This document shows positions 1-6,759 of a DNA stretch of 6,759 nt, in pieces. Below the pieces are notes generated by a model. The model saw only the letters and a list, made by a program, of their open reading frames with translations, was not told the origin of the DNA and made no database searches. Made by a program: the position numbers and the translations under genes. Within the stretch, counting starts at the first letter, position 1, and every line of letters begins with the position of its first letter. This stretch comes from Chitinophagaceae bacterium (GTDB taxonomy: Bacteria; Bacteroidota; Bacteroidia; Chitinophagales; Chitinophagaceae), in the NCBI GenBank assembly GCA_021738605.1, contig JAIPBY010000131.1, forward strand, positions 1 to 6,759. Direction: 5' to 3'.

Positions 1-962
1 TTGATGGTCCTCAAATCTTCCGTAATCCCATTTCACAAACAACAGGTTACTCAGGTATCTTCATCAATGCTGCAAAATATGCAACCAATGGTGCTGAGGT
101 TGTTATTTCTGGTACACCCATCATGAAGAAGAACTTCTCTTGGGATGTGAATTTCAACTGGTCTACTTATAAGCAAACTTATGCTGAATTGCCTGGTGGT
201 GCAGATTCAATCCTGGTTGGTGCATTGTATCTGAAAAAAGGTGACAGGCTTGATATTTATCAGGCTGGTGACTTTGCAAGGACATCTGATGGAAAGTTGA
301 TCAATGATGCTGGTGGACGCCCAATTGTTCTTCCTAAAGCACAACGTCTTGGTTTTGGGGCTCCAGATTGGTCATGGGGATTTATTAACAAGTTCAAGTA
401 CAAGTCTGTTTTCTTGACCATACAGTTTGATGGACGTGTCGGTGGTACCATGCAAAACTACATCAGGAAGCAAACCTTCCGTGGTGGACGTCATATCGAA
501 ACAATTGAGGGTGCATTGGGTACAGCAAGATACCAGGATACCAAAGGGATAAAATCTTATGTAGGTGAAGGTGTGAAGATTGTTTCTGGATCACCTGTTT
601 ATGACGCGGTAACTGGAAAGCTCACCAATGAGAAGAGCCTGACCTTCGCGCCTAATGACATCAAGACATATGCTCAGGATTATATTAGCCGTTATTATGG
701 ACAGGATGGTGGAAACCTTATCGACAAGTCGTTTTCAAAACTGCGTGAAATAACTCTTGGTTACGCTTTCCCTGAGTCCTTAATGAAGAAGACAGTGTTC
801 CGTTCTGCCAACATTTCTTTTGTAGGAAGAAACCTGTTCTACTTCCAGGAGAAGCAAAACAAGGATGTTGATCTGGACCAGTATGCTGGTACACAAACTT
901 CAACCTCATTGCAGACTCCTACAGTTAGAAGGTTTGGATTGAACATCAACCTTGTATTCTAA
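1..962 (+). CDS. SusC-like TonB-dependent outer-membrane transporter, C-terminal part (5' end outside window)
   Basis: This is the end of a large outer-membrane beta-barrel that would import a bulky ligand using TonB energy, in complex with the SusD-like protein encoded next. The frame is open from base 3 without a stop, so the ATG at 123 is internal and not the start; 319 residues are visible. SusC proteins are usually about 1000 residues, so roughly the last third is present and the signal peptide, carboxypeptidase-like domain and plug are outside the window. What shows the family: alternating aromatic barrel strands (FSWDVNFNWS), the late-barrel motif KLREITLGYAFP, a strand reading ISFVGRNLFYF, then a DVDLDQYAG loop and the closing strand RRFGLNINLVF. 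The terminal Phe fits the outer-membrane assembly signal. The gene ends at TAA 960-962, 22 bases before the SusD-like gene, a classic susCD order. The ligand cannot be told from this part. Confidence 0.93.
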   Translation, partial: DGPQIFRNPISQTTGYSGIFINAAKYATNGAEVVISGTPIMKKNFSWDVNFNWSTYKQTYAELPGGADSILVGALYLKKGDRLDIYQAGDFARTSDGKLINDAGGRPIVLPKAQRLGFGAPDWSWGFINKFKYKSVFLTIQFDGRVGGTMQNYIRKQTFRGGRHIETIEGALGTARYQDTKGIKSYVGEGVKIVSGSPVYDAVTGKLTNEKSLTFAPNDIKTYAQDYISRYYGQDGGNLIDKSFSKLREITLGYAFPESLMKKTVFRSANISFVGRNLFYFQEKQNKDVDLDQYAGTQTSTSLQTPTVRRFGLNINLVF

Positions 963-984
963 ATAAACCCCAAAATCAAGGATA

Positions 985-2574
985 ATGAAAAAGATTATAT
1001 CGTATATCATGTTGATAGCCTTGTTTGCATCTTCTTGCAGCAAGACCTATGACAAAATGGAAATGAACCCCAACAATCCAGAATCAGTTCCTGCATCACT
1101 GATATTGAACGGTGTTGAAGTAAGTTTGGCCCCTGGTGCATGGGGTACCCAACAGCGTTGGAACCAGTTCTCTTGCTGTAATTATAACTATTACGGAAAC
1201 CAGGAGTACAACTGGGGTGGCGCATCTTTGTCTTATGGTACGTTGAAAAACGTAATCAAGATGGAAGAAGAGGCCATCAAATCTGGTGCTTCAGCAGTAA
1301 ATCCTTACAGCGCCATTGGAAAGTTTGTTCGTGCTTATTTGTTTTATCAAATGACCATGACTGTTGGTGATTTGCCAATGACTGAGGCATTGAAAGGTGC
1401 CGAAAACCTCAAGCCAAAGTACAATACGCAAAAAGAGGTGTTTTTACAAGTGAACAAGTGGTTGGAAGAAGCCAATTCAGATTTTGCTTCTTTGATCACA
1501 AAGGCTGATAATTCATTGCTTGGTGATTTCTACTACAACAATGATCTGAGGAAATGGCAGAAGCTTGTAAATACTTTTAGGCTTCGCGTGTTGATTACAT
1601 TGAGCAAGAAAGAAGCAGACGCAGATCTGGCAGTAAAAGCTACTTTTGCCAAAATCATCGGTGGTGCATCAGCTTACCCTGTATTTACATCTATGGCAGA
1701 TAACTTCCAGTTTGTGTATGTAAACCCTTTCAACAAGTATCCTTCAAATCCTGATAACTATGGATTTGATGCCACCCGTTACAATACATCCTCTACCTAT
1801 TTGGGATTGTTGACCGCAAACAAGGATCCTAGGACATTTGTTGTTGCAGAGCCTGCAGGTTCAAAACTGAAGTCTGGTTTGTTACCTTCTGATTATGCTG
1901 CATATGTGGGAGCAAGTCCTGCTGCCGACCTTGCAGACATGTCATCAAAGGCTGGAACAAACAACGGCGCTGCATTTGTTCCCGGAGAATATTCTTTCAA
2001 TGGTCGCAGACGTTATTACAGCTCTTACCTTGGAGAAAATACATTTATCGTTGGATACCCTGAAATGTGTTTTAACATGGCTGAAGCCATCAACCGTGGA
2101 TGGATTACCGGTGATGCTGAGCAGTGGTACAAAAATGGCATCAATGCATCACATGGTTTTTATGGTATTAAAGAAGGCGCAAACACCTTTTACTACCTGA
2201 AAGCTGGTGGAAAAGTTACAGAAGGTGGCGACTATATCGCTTACAATGTTAATTTTGCTTTTGCTACTTTTTATGCACAGCCTGCAGTAAAGTATGCAGG
2301 AAACAATGCAACGGGTCTTGAACAGATCATCAAGCAAAAATATGTAGCCTTCTTCCAAAACTCTGGTTCTGAAGCCTATTTCAATTACAGAAGAACAGGT
2401 TTCCCTGCATTTGCCCAGGGCGGACCTGGTACTGGAAACAGCGGAAAAATTCCTCTCCGTTTCCAATACCCCGGTACAGAAAGAACAACCAATGGTACAA
2501 ATTTGTCATCTGCCCTCACCAGCCAATTTGGTGGAAATGATGACATCAATGCAGCCATGTGGGTAATCAAATAA
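985..2574 (+). CDS. SusD/RagB-like outer-membrane lipoprotein (SusD-like_2 type)
   Basis: This protein is the surface-exposed ligand-binding partner that caps the SusC-like barrel encoded just upstream. The 529-residue length is normal for the family. It starts with a lipoprotein signal: MKK, a hydrophobic core, then FASSC with the probable lipidated Cys18. The mature start holds NPNNPESVPASLILNG (residues 28-43), a hallmark of the SusD-like_2 branch, followed by an aromatic-rich stretch with WNQF, CCNYNYYG and YNWGG, and then a TPR-like helical region. Near the C-terminus come YFNYRRTGFPAF (from residue 465), a proline/glycine-rich PLRFQYPGTE segment and the ending NDDINAAMW, all typical of the branch. 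The start at 985 is set by the signal peptide. An AAGGA at 978-982 lies only 2 bases before the ATG, too close for a normal ribosome site; Bacteroidota often do without one. Adjacent Cys64-Cys65 is slightly unusual. The substrate is unknown: no degradative enzyme is encoded beside it. Confidence 0.95.
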   Translation: MKKIISYIMLIALFASSCSKTYDKMEMNPNNPESVPASLILNGVEVSLAPGAWGTQQRWNQFSCCNYNYYGNQEYNWGGASLSYGTLKNVIKMEEEAIKSGASAVNPYSAIGKFVRAYLFYQMTMTVGDLPMTEALKGAENLKPKYNTQKEVFLQVNKWLEEANSDFASLITKADNSLLGDFYYNNDLRKWQKLVNTFRLRVLITLSKKEADADLAVKATFAKIIGGASAYPVFTSMADNFQFVYVNPFNKYPSNPDNYGFDATRYNTSSTYLGLLTANKDPRTFVVAEPAGSKLKSGLLPSDYAAYVGASPAADLADMSSKAGTNNGAAFVPGEYSFNGRRRYYSSYLGENTFIVGYPEMCFNMAEAINRGWITGDAEQWYKNGINASHGFYGIKEGANTFYYLKAGGKVTEGGDYIAYNVNFAFATFYAQPAVKYAGNNATGLEQIIKQKYVAFFQNSGSEAYFNYRRTGFPAFAQGGPGTGNSGKIPLRFQYPGTERTTNGTNLSSALTSQFGGNDDINAAMWVIK

Positions 2575-2602
2575 AGTTTAATTCATTTTTTTTCTCATAA
2601 GC

Positions 2603-2636
2603 AGTAGTCGGGCCCCTATTTCTATAGGGGCCTACT
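2603..2636 (+). terminator. Rho-independent-like terminator after the susCD unit
   Basis: A perfect 9-bp GC-rich stem, GGCCCCTAT (2611-2619) against ATAGGGGCC (2624-2632), closes on the 4-base loop TTCT. An outer AGTA/TACT pairing (2603-2606 with 2633-2636) extends it across a one-sided GTCG bulge. T-rich DNA follows (TTTAT from 2637, then a longer T run at about 2653-2659), but there is no uninterrupted U tract directly at the stem base. It sits 28 bases after the SusD-like stop codon and before the next gene, so it probably ends susCD transcription. The remaining 47 bases before the phosphoesterase ATG would have to hold that gene's promoter, unless there is read-through. I saw no good match there to the Bacteroidota TAnnTTTG element. 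Confidence 0.85.
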
Positions 2637-2683
2637 TTATTTACTTAATTTCTTTTTTTATATTGAAACATAAATCAAGCCAC

Positions 2684-5410
2684 ATGCGTATCAGATTATT
2701 TTTTATTCTTGGTGCATTCCTTTTTAATTGTGCTTTGCAGGCCCAGCAGAATAAATATTTGCAGGTTCCGGGTGTAAACCAATTTGCTACCATCAATCAT
2801 TCGGGTGTATCAGTTCTCCCCAGTGGGCGATATGTAAAACCTGCAGGAAAAGTTTCCATGATAACCCATGATCCATTTGGCTTGACCATATCTCCCGATG
2901 GGAAAAAGGCAGTTGCCCTGCACAATGGGGTAATGACCATTTTCCACTTGGATCTTGATTCCATCGTTAGGGTACCTGATTATGGTAAAACGATTCCATC
3001 GCCTTTCAGCAAAGGCTCATTGCTGGGTGCTTCTTTTCACAAGGATAGCAGGATTGTATACTTGAGTGGGGGAGACAATGGAACTGTTATTGCCTATGAC
3101 ATCATTGCGCTTAAAGTTATCAATACCTATTTGCTGGATGGAAAAGTGGGCGATATTGATTTCAAAGACAGTTTTACTTCTGATTTGCTCTACAGTGCTA
3201 CTGAAAATGAGTTGTTGGTGCTTGATCAGGCCAATTACCGTTTGGTTCGCATTGATTGCACAACCAAGCGCATCAAAGCAAGCATACCTGTAGGAAGATT
3301 ACCATTCGGATTGGCATTGAGCCCCGACAAAAGAACTGCTGTAGTCGCCAATGTTGGCATGTATGCATATCCATTGGTCAAAGGAATGACCAAGGAAAAC
3401 TACAATCAAATGGTGATCAATCACCACCCTTATGGCCACAACACCCCTGAGTCGAGAAATGGTACGGTTATTGATGGGAAAGAGATTCCAGGACTTGGTG
3501 ATCCCAATGCTCCGGAATCCATGAGTGTTTTCACCATTGATTTAACTACCAATACCGTTACCTCAAAGTTGAAAACCGGGCACCTGGTTGGAGAAATGAT
3601 TGAGGATGCTGAAGTAATTGGCGGCGCTAGTCCCAACAGCATTGCTATCAATGATCAGTTCGCTTATGTGACCAATGCAACCAATGACAATATTGCAGTA
3701 ATTGATTACCGCAAAGGAAAAATTCTTAGGCATATTCCAATAAAAGTTGATCCGAATTTGGATGCTTTCAGGGGTTTACTGCCTTTTGGCATCACCATAT
3801 CAAAAGATGGGTCAACCCTATACGTTGCATTGCTTGGGTTCAATGCAGTTGCGGTGATTGATACCAAAACCGACCAGACACTGGGCCTGATTCCTGCTGG
3901 TTGGGGGCCTTCACGGGTTAAATTATCCCCTGATGAAAAAGAAATCTACATCATCAGCAGCAGGGGTTTAGGCGCAGGCCCAAATGGAGGTAAAAACTTT
4001 GTCAGCCCTCCTCAAGGGACCTATGTTGGTGACATTCAGATGGCTACATTTCAGCGTCTTCCAACACCTGGTGTGAATCAGTTGAAAGCTTATTGGAAGG
4101 ATGTGATTTCCTATACCTATGCACCAGTTGATGTAAAAAAGACCACAAACCCTTTGCCCAATTTTCCTGGCGAAAAGGAATCTCCCATCAAGCATATCGT
4201 TTATATAACCAAAGAGAACCGTACATATGATGAGGTATTTGGGCAAATGAAAACGGGGAAAGGGGATTCAAGCCTTTCAAGATTTGGACTTGGTGTTGAT
4301 GTCCGGGTTAAGCGCAGATCGTTAAAAGTGAGCCCAACAGATAGCCTTGTGCTGACCAATGCCAATATTACGCCCAATCACCACAAGGTGTCTACACAAT
4401 TTGCCTATTCAGATAATTTCTATTGTGACAGCGATGCATCCATCCATGGCCACCACTGGATGATGGGGGTAATTCCCAATGAGTGGGTTGAAGTGAATTC
4501 AAAAACGAACAAAACTGCCAATTATTTTTCTGCTGCTCCTGGCCGTCGATTTCCTGGCTCTACCGGTAGCATGGATCCAGAGGATTATGCTGAAACTGGA
4601 GGTTTATGGGAAGCATTGGAAAGAAAAAAAGTATCATTCTATAATTTTGGTGAGGCCAATGAAACGGCCCACGTGCGCGAAGAATGGATGGATACGGCTA
4701 CAGGTGCTGCACATGGCGTAATGGTGCCCATGCAAAATGCAGCTTTCAAGAGAACCAGCCACAATTATGCAGGGTACAATACCAATATTCCTGATCAGTT
4801 CCGAATGAACCAGTTTGAGGAAGAATTCACCAAAATGTGGTTGAAGGGAAAAGAGAAAATGCCATCCTTGGTCACTGTTCAGATTCCCAATGACCATACT
4901 GCTTCTCCAAGACCGCAGGATGGATACCCTTATACACACAGTTATGTGGCGGACAACGACCTTGCTGTGGGAAGGATTTTGCATTTTCTTTCCAGAACTC
5001 CTTACTGGAAGAACATGCTTGTCGTCATAACAGAAGATGATCCACAAGGTGGGGTAGACCATATCGATGCGCATAGAAGTATTCTGATGCTGGCTGGTCC
5101 TTATGTAAAATCCAACCATGTATCACATACCCATGCCAATTTCGGATCCATCCTGAAAATGATTTACAATACGCTTGCAGTGCCGTACGTCAACCAATAT
5201 GATGTAACATCCTCCCTGCTTTCAGATTTTTTTACTGACAAACCCAATTTTGCACCATATACCTTGGTAATGCCAGACAAAAGAGTATTCGACCCTTCTA
5301 AGGCCATGAAAAAATACAAGCGTGATTTGGATTGGAAAAAAATCATGCAAGGGCCAGCGATGGATGATGTGGATGAACAACGCGAAAACCATTACAAGAA
5401 AGAAAATTAA
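2684..5410 (+). CDS. Exported YVTN beta-propeller / PF04185-type phosphoesterase fusion protein
   Basis: The protein is predicted to hydrolyse a phosphate ester outside the cytoplasm; the substrate is unknown. With the ATG at 2684 it has 908 residues; a TTG at 2663 would add seven polar residues. The ATG is preferred because a signal peptide then begins at once (MRIRLFFILGAFLF) with likely cleavage near LQA/QQ, about residue 20. Residues about 60-430 form a YVTN/YncE-like beta-propeller with repeats such as PFGLTISPDGKKAVAL, PFGLALSPD, PFGITISKDGSTLYVA and PSRVKLSPDEKEIYI; a segment of about 50 residues (229-280), ending near PGLGDPNAPES, interrupts it. After a linker, the phosphoesterase domain spans about 504-880. 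It carries IVYITKENRTYDEVFG (Glu511-Asn512 as likely metal ligands), CDSDASIHGHHW (Ser586 a candidate nucleophile), PNDHT (736-739) and TEDDPQGGVDHIDAHRS (Asp785/Asp786, His793, His797). These assignments come from remembered family motifs, not a structure. It ends with two in-frame TAA codons and is followed at 12 bases by a receptor gene, suggesting an operon. Confidence 0.93.
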   Translation: MRIRLFFILGAFLFNCALQAQQNKYLQVPGVNQFATINHSGVSVLPSGRYVKPAGKVSMITHDPFGLTISPDGKKAVALHNGVMTIFHLDLDSIVRVPDYGKTIPSPFSKGSLLGASFHKDSRIVYLSGGDNGTVIAYDIIALKVINTYLLDGKVGDIDFKDSFTSDLLYSATENELLVLDQANYRLVRIDCTTKRIKASIPVGRLPFGLALSPDKRTAVVANVGMYAYPLVKGMTKENYNQMVINHHPYGHNTPESRNGTVIDGKEIPGLGDPNAPESMSVFTIDLTTNTVTSKLKTGHLVGEMIEDAEVIGGASPNSIAINDQFAYVTNATNDNIAVIDYRKGKILRHIPIKVDPNLDAFRGLLPFGITISKDGSTLYVALLGFNAVAVIDTKTDQTLGLIPAGWGPSRVKLSPDEKEIYIISSRGLGAGPNGGKNFVSPPQGTYVGDIQMATFQRLPTPGVNQLKAYWKDVISYTYAPVDVKKTTNPLPNFPGEKESPIKHIVYITKENRTYDEVFGQMKTGKGDSSLSRFGLGVDVRVKRRSLKVSPTDSLVLTNANITPNHHKVSTQFAYSDNFYCDSDASIHGHHWMMGVIPNEWVEVNSKTNKTANYFSAAPGRRFPGSTGSMDPEDYAETGGLWEALERKKVSFYNFGEANETAHVREEWMDTATGAAHGVMVPMQNAAFKRTSHNYAGYNTNIPDQFRMNQFEEEFTKMWLKGKEKMPSLVTVQIPNDHTASPRPQDGYPYTHSYVADNDLAVGRILHFLSRTPYWKNMLVVITEDDPQGGVDHIDAHRSILMLAGPYVKSNHVSHTHANFGSILKMIYNTLAVPYVNQYDVTSSLLSDFFTDKPNFAPYTLVMPDKRVFDPSKAMKKYKRDLDWKKIMQGPAMDDVDEQRENHYKKEN

Positions 5411-5422
5411 TAAGTAAATTTG

Positions 5423-6759
5423 ATGACCATGTCGGGAATAAAGGCTCTTTGGTTGTTCGGATTATCTTTTTCATTTTTTGGTGCGAATTCCCAAACATCA
5501 GCTGACTCGGTAAAGCGAATGGATGATGTCGTAATTACTGCCACACGGAAGTCAACAGCAACTGCCGTTCTACCCTATGCAGTAAACGTACTGGATCAAA
5601 ATTCCATTCAAAGCCAATTGTCAAGGACTGTTCCAGAATCCCTGAGTGGAATACCAGGCCTTTTCATTCAGAAAACCAATCATGGAGGCGGATCTCCTTT
5701 TTTGCGAGGACTTACCGGTAACCAATCGCTTATTTTGGTGGATGGTATCAGGCTCAATAATTCCATTTTTAGGTATGGGCCTAACCAGTACCTGACCCTG
5801 GTTGATCCTTATCTTGTTGAGAAAATTGAAGTGATCAAAGGAACTGGTTCTGTGCAACATGGCAGTGATGCCATGACAGGAGTAATCAATATCCAAACAA
5901 CTTCCCTTCAATTGGGTTCTAAGCCAAGCTGGAAGAGTAAGGTCCTGATAAGGTTATCTGAAGCTGGTATGGAATTTACACAGAGGCCTGAACTAAAGTA
6001 TGAAGGCAAAAATTTTGCATTTGTAGTTGGTGCAAGCTCCAAGAAATTCGGCGATCTCAAAGGTGGAGACACCACTGGGTTTCAACGCCCAACAGGATAT
6101 GGTGAGTTTTCATATGACATGAAAATGAAAATTGATCTTGGTGCGGATTGGAACATGACAGCGGCCTACCAATGGTTGAATCAAACCAATGTCCCAGTTT
6201 TTTACAAATACAGGTTGGAGAATTTTGCCATTAATACTTCTGATCCATTGAAAAGAGGTTTCGGTTATGTACAACTTCAAAAAAAATTCAAATCAGTTTT
6301 TTTCAAGCAGCTTGATGTTTTCCTTGCTGAGCAGATGATCAGCGAATCGAGGTATGCCCAAAGAAAAGGTTCACGCTTGCTTCGGTTTGAGAAAGATAAC
6401 GCCAGGACAGTTTCTGCAGGGGCCGATTTGCTTGTTCAATTCAACAAGGTTTGGGATGTCAATACTGGAATTGAAACCTATAATGATTTGGTCAGCAGCA
6501 ACCGTTCTGAAAAAGACGCCATTTCTGGTTCCGTAAAGCAACTCAGAGGCTTATATCCAGATCAGTCAACCTACTCCAATTTTTCGATCTACAACCTGCA
6601 TCATTTGAATTTGGGTCGTTTAAAAGCAGAGGCTGGCGTGCGGTTTAACTTCTACACTGCGAAGATCACTGATACAACCTTGGGTAACGTAAAGATTTCT
6701 CCCAGTGCAGCAGTTTTTCAGGGAGGGTTGAATTACCAGCTCCTTAAACCCTTATTCCT
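5423..6759 (+). CDS. TonB-dependent outer-membrane receptor, haem/haemoglobin-receptor-like (3' end outside window)
   Basis: This gene encodes an outer-membrane importer powered by TonB; 445 residues are visible and the frame is still open at the window end. A signal peptide (residues 1-23, probable cleavage ANS/QT) is followed by a TonB-box-like VVITATR (36-42). The plug domain (about 43-160) contains VPESLSGIPGLFI, GGGSPFLRGLTGNQ (88-101), LILVDGIRLNN (103-113), VEKIEVIKGTGSVQHGSDAM (132-151) and GVINI. The GGGSP...RG...DG.RLNN...R.GP pattern resembles the haemoglobin/lactoferrin receptor branch more than SusC, and there is no N-terminal carboxypeptidase-like domain. Barrel strands begin after about residue 165. 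The ATG at 5423 is chosen; the ATG at 5429 gives an equally good signal peptide. No Shine-Dalgarno sequence is seen. The 12-base gap after the phosphoesterase gene suggests co-transcription. The ligand (haem, metal chelate, vitamin or phosphorylated compound) cannot be fixed because most of the barrel is missing. Confidence 0.92.
   Translation, partial: MTMSGIKALWLFGLSFSFFGANSQTSADSVKRMDDVVITATRKSTATAVLPYAVNVLDQNSIQSQLSRTVPESLSGIPGLFIQKTNHGGGSPFLRGLTGNQSLILVDGIRLNNSIFRYGPNQYLTLVDPYLVEKIEVIKGTGSVQHGSDAMTGVINIQTTSLQLGSKPSWKSKVLIRLSEAGMEFTQRPELKYEGKNFAFVVGASSKKFGDLKGGDTTGFQRPTGYGEFSYDMKMKIDLGADWNMTAAYQWLNQTNVPVFYKYRLENFAINTSDPLKRGFGYVQLQKKFKSVFFKQLDVFLAEQMISESRYAQRKGSRLLRFEKDNARTVSAGADLLVQFNKVWDVNTGIETYNDLVSSNRSEKDAISGSVKQLRGLYPDQSTYSNFSIYNLHHLNLGRLKAEAGVRFNFYTAKITDTTLGNVKISPSAAVFQGGLNYQLLKPLF

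Noticed and set aside
123..125. ATG as the start of the first gene
   Set aside because: The same frame is open to the left edge and the upstream translation continues the barrel sequence, so this Met is internal.
978..982. AAGGA as a Shine-Dalgarno site for the SusD-like gene
   Set aside because: It is only 2 bases from the ATG, too close to work in the usual way; likely chance.
1895..2200. 101-codon + strand frame inside the SusD-like gene
   Set aside because: It overlaps the SusD coding frame, which matches the family throughout; the alternative translation has no family features.
2592..2600. TTCTCATAA resembling a Pho-box half site (CTGTCATAA)
   Set aside because: Only one half is present, there is no second copy at the expected 11-base spacing, and it lies upstream of the terminator.
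4634..5119. 161-codon open frame on the - strand inside the phosphoesterase gene
   Set aside because: It lies wholly antisense to well-conserved catalytic motifs of a clear gene and its translation shows no recognisable domain; it is a shadow frame.
5408..5425. Possible read-through fusion, since the phosphoesterase and receptor share a reading frame
   Set aside because: Two consecutive in-frame TAA codons (5408 and 5411) separate them, and the receptor has its own start and signal peptide.
5621..5911. 96-codon open frame on the - strand at the start of the second receptor
   Set aside because: It is antisense to the conserved TonB plug domain; no independent evidence supports it.

Overview
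The window looks like chromosomal DNA of a Bacteroidota species. The evidence is a SusC/SusD-type outer-membrane uptake pair, a lipoprotein signal typical of SusD proteins, TonB-dependent receptors, moderately AT-rich DNA and starts without clear Shine-Dalgarno sites. The protein style would fit the Chitinophagaceae or a related environmental lineage, but that placement is an impression from memory and was not tested. All four genes lie on the + strand, and the window cuts the first and last genes.

Layout: (1) bases 1-962 hold the C-terminal part of a SusC-like TonB-dependent transporter, missing its start. (2) After a 22-base gap comes a complete SusD-like lipoprotein gene (985-2574), which would form the surface lid of that transporter. 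(3) A strong GC-rich hairpin (2603-2636) closes this unit. (4) A complete gene follows (2684-5410, or from a TTG at 2663). It encodes an exported two-domain protein with an N-terminal YVTN/YncE-like beta-propeller and a C-terminal phosphoesterase of the PF04185 type (the 'YncE family / alkaline phosphatase family' architecture). (5) Only 12 bases later begins a second TonB-dependent receptor (5423 to the window end). It resembles the haem/haemoglobin receptor branch rather than SusC, and is missing its C-terminal part.

Functional reading: there are two apparent transcription units. The first is a SusCD pair for an unknown ligand; no glycoside hydrolase, peptidase or regulator is visible to name the substrate. 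The second couples an exported phosphoesterase to an outer-membrane receptor. The tight spacing suggests co-expression, and one inference is that the enzyme processes a phosphorylated compound whose product, or an associated metal complex, is taken up by the receptor. Nothing in the sequence proves the substrate.

There is no gene-free stretch above 300 bases: the gaps are 22, about 109 and 12 bases. I saw no RNA gene, CRISPR array, insertion sequence, integrase or phage gene. The families are all known; the least described element is the phosphoesterase-receptor pairing.
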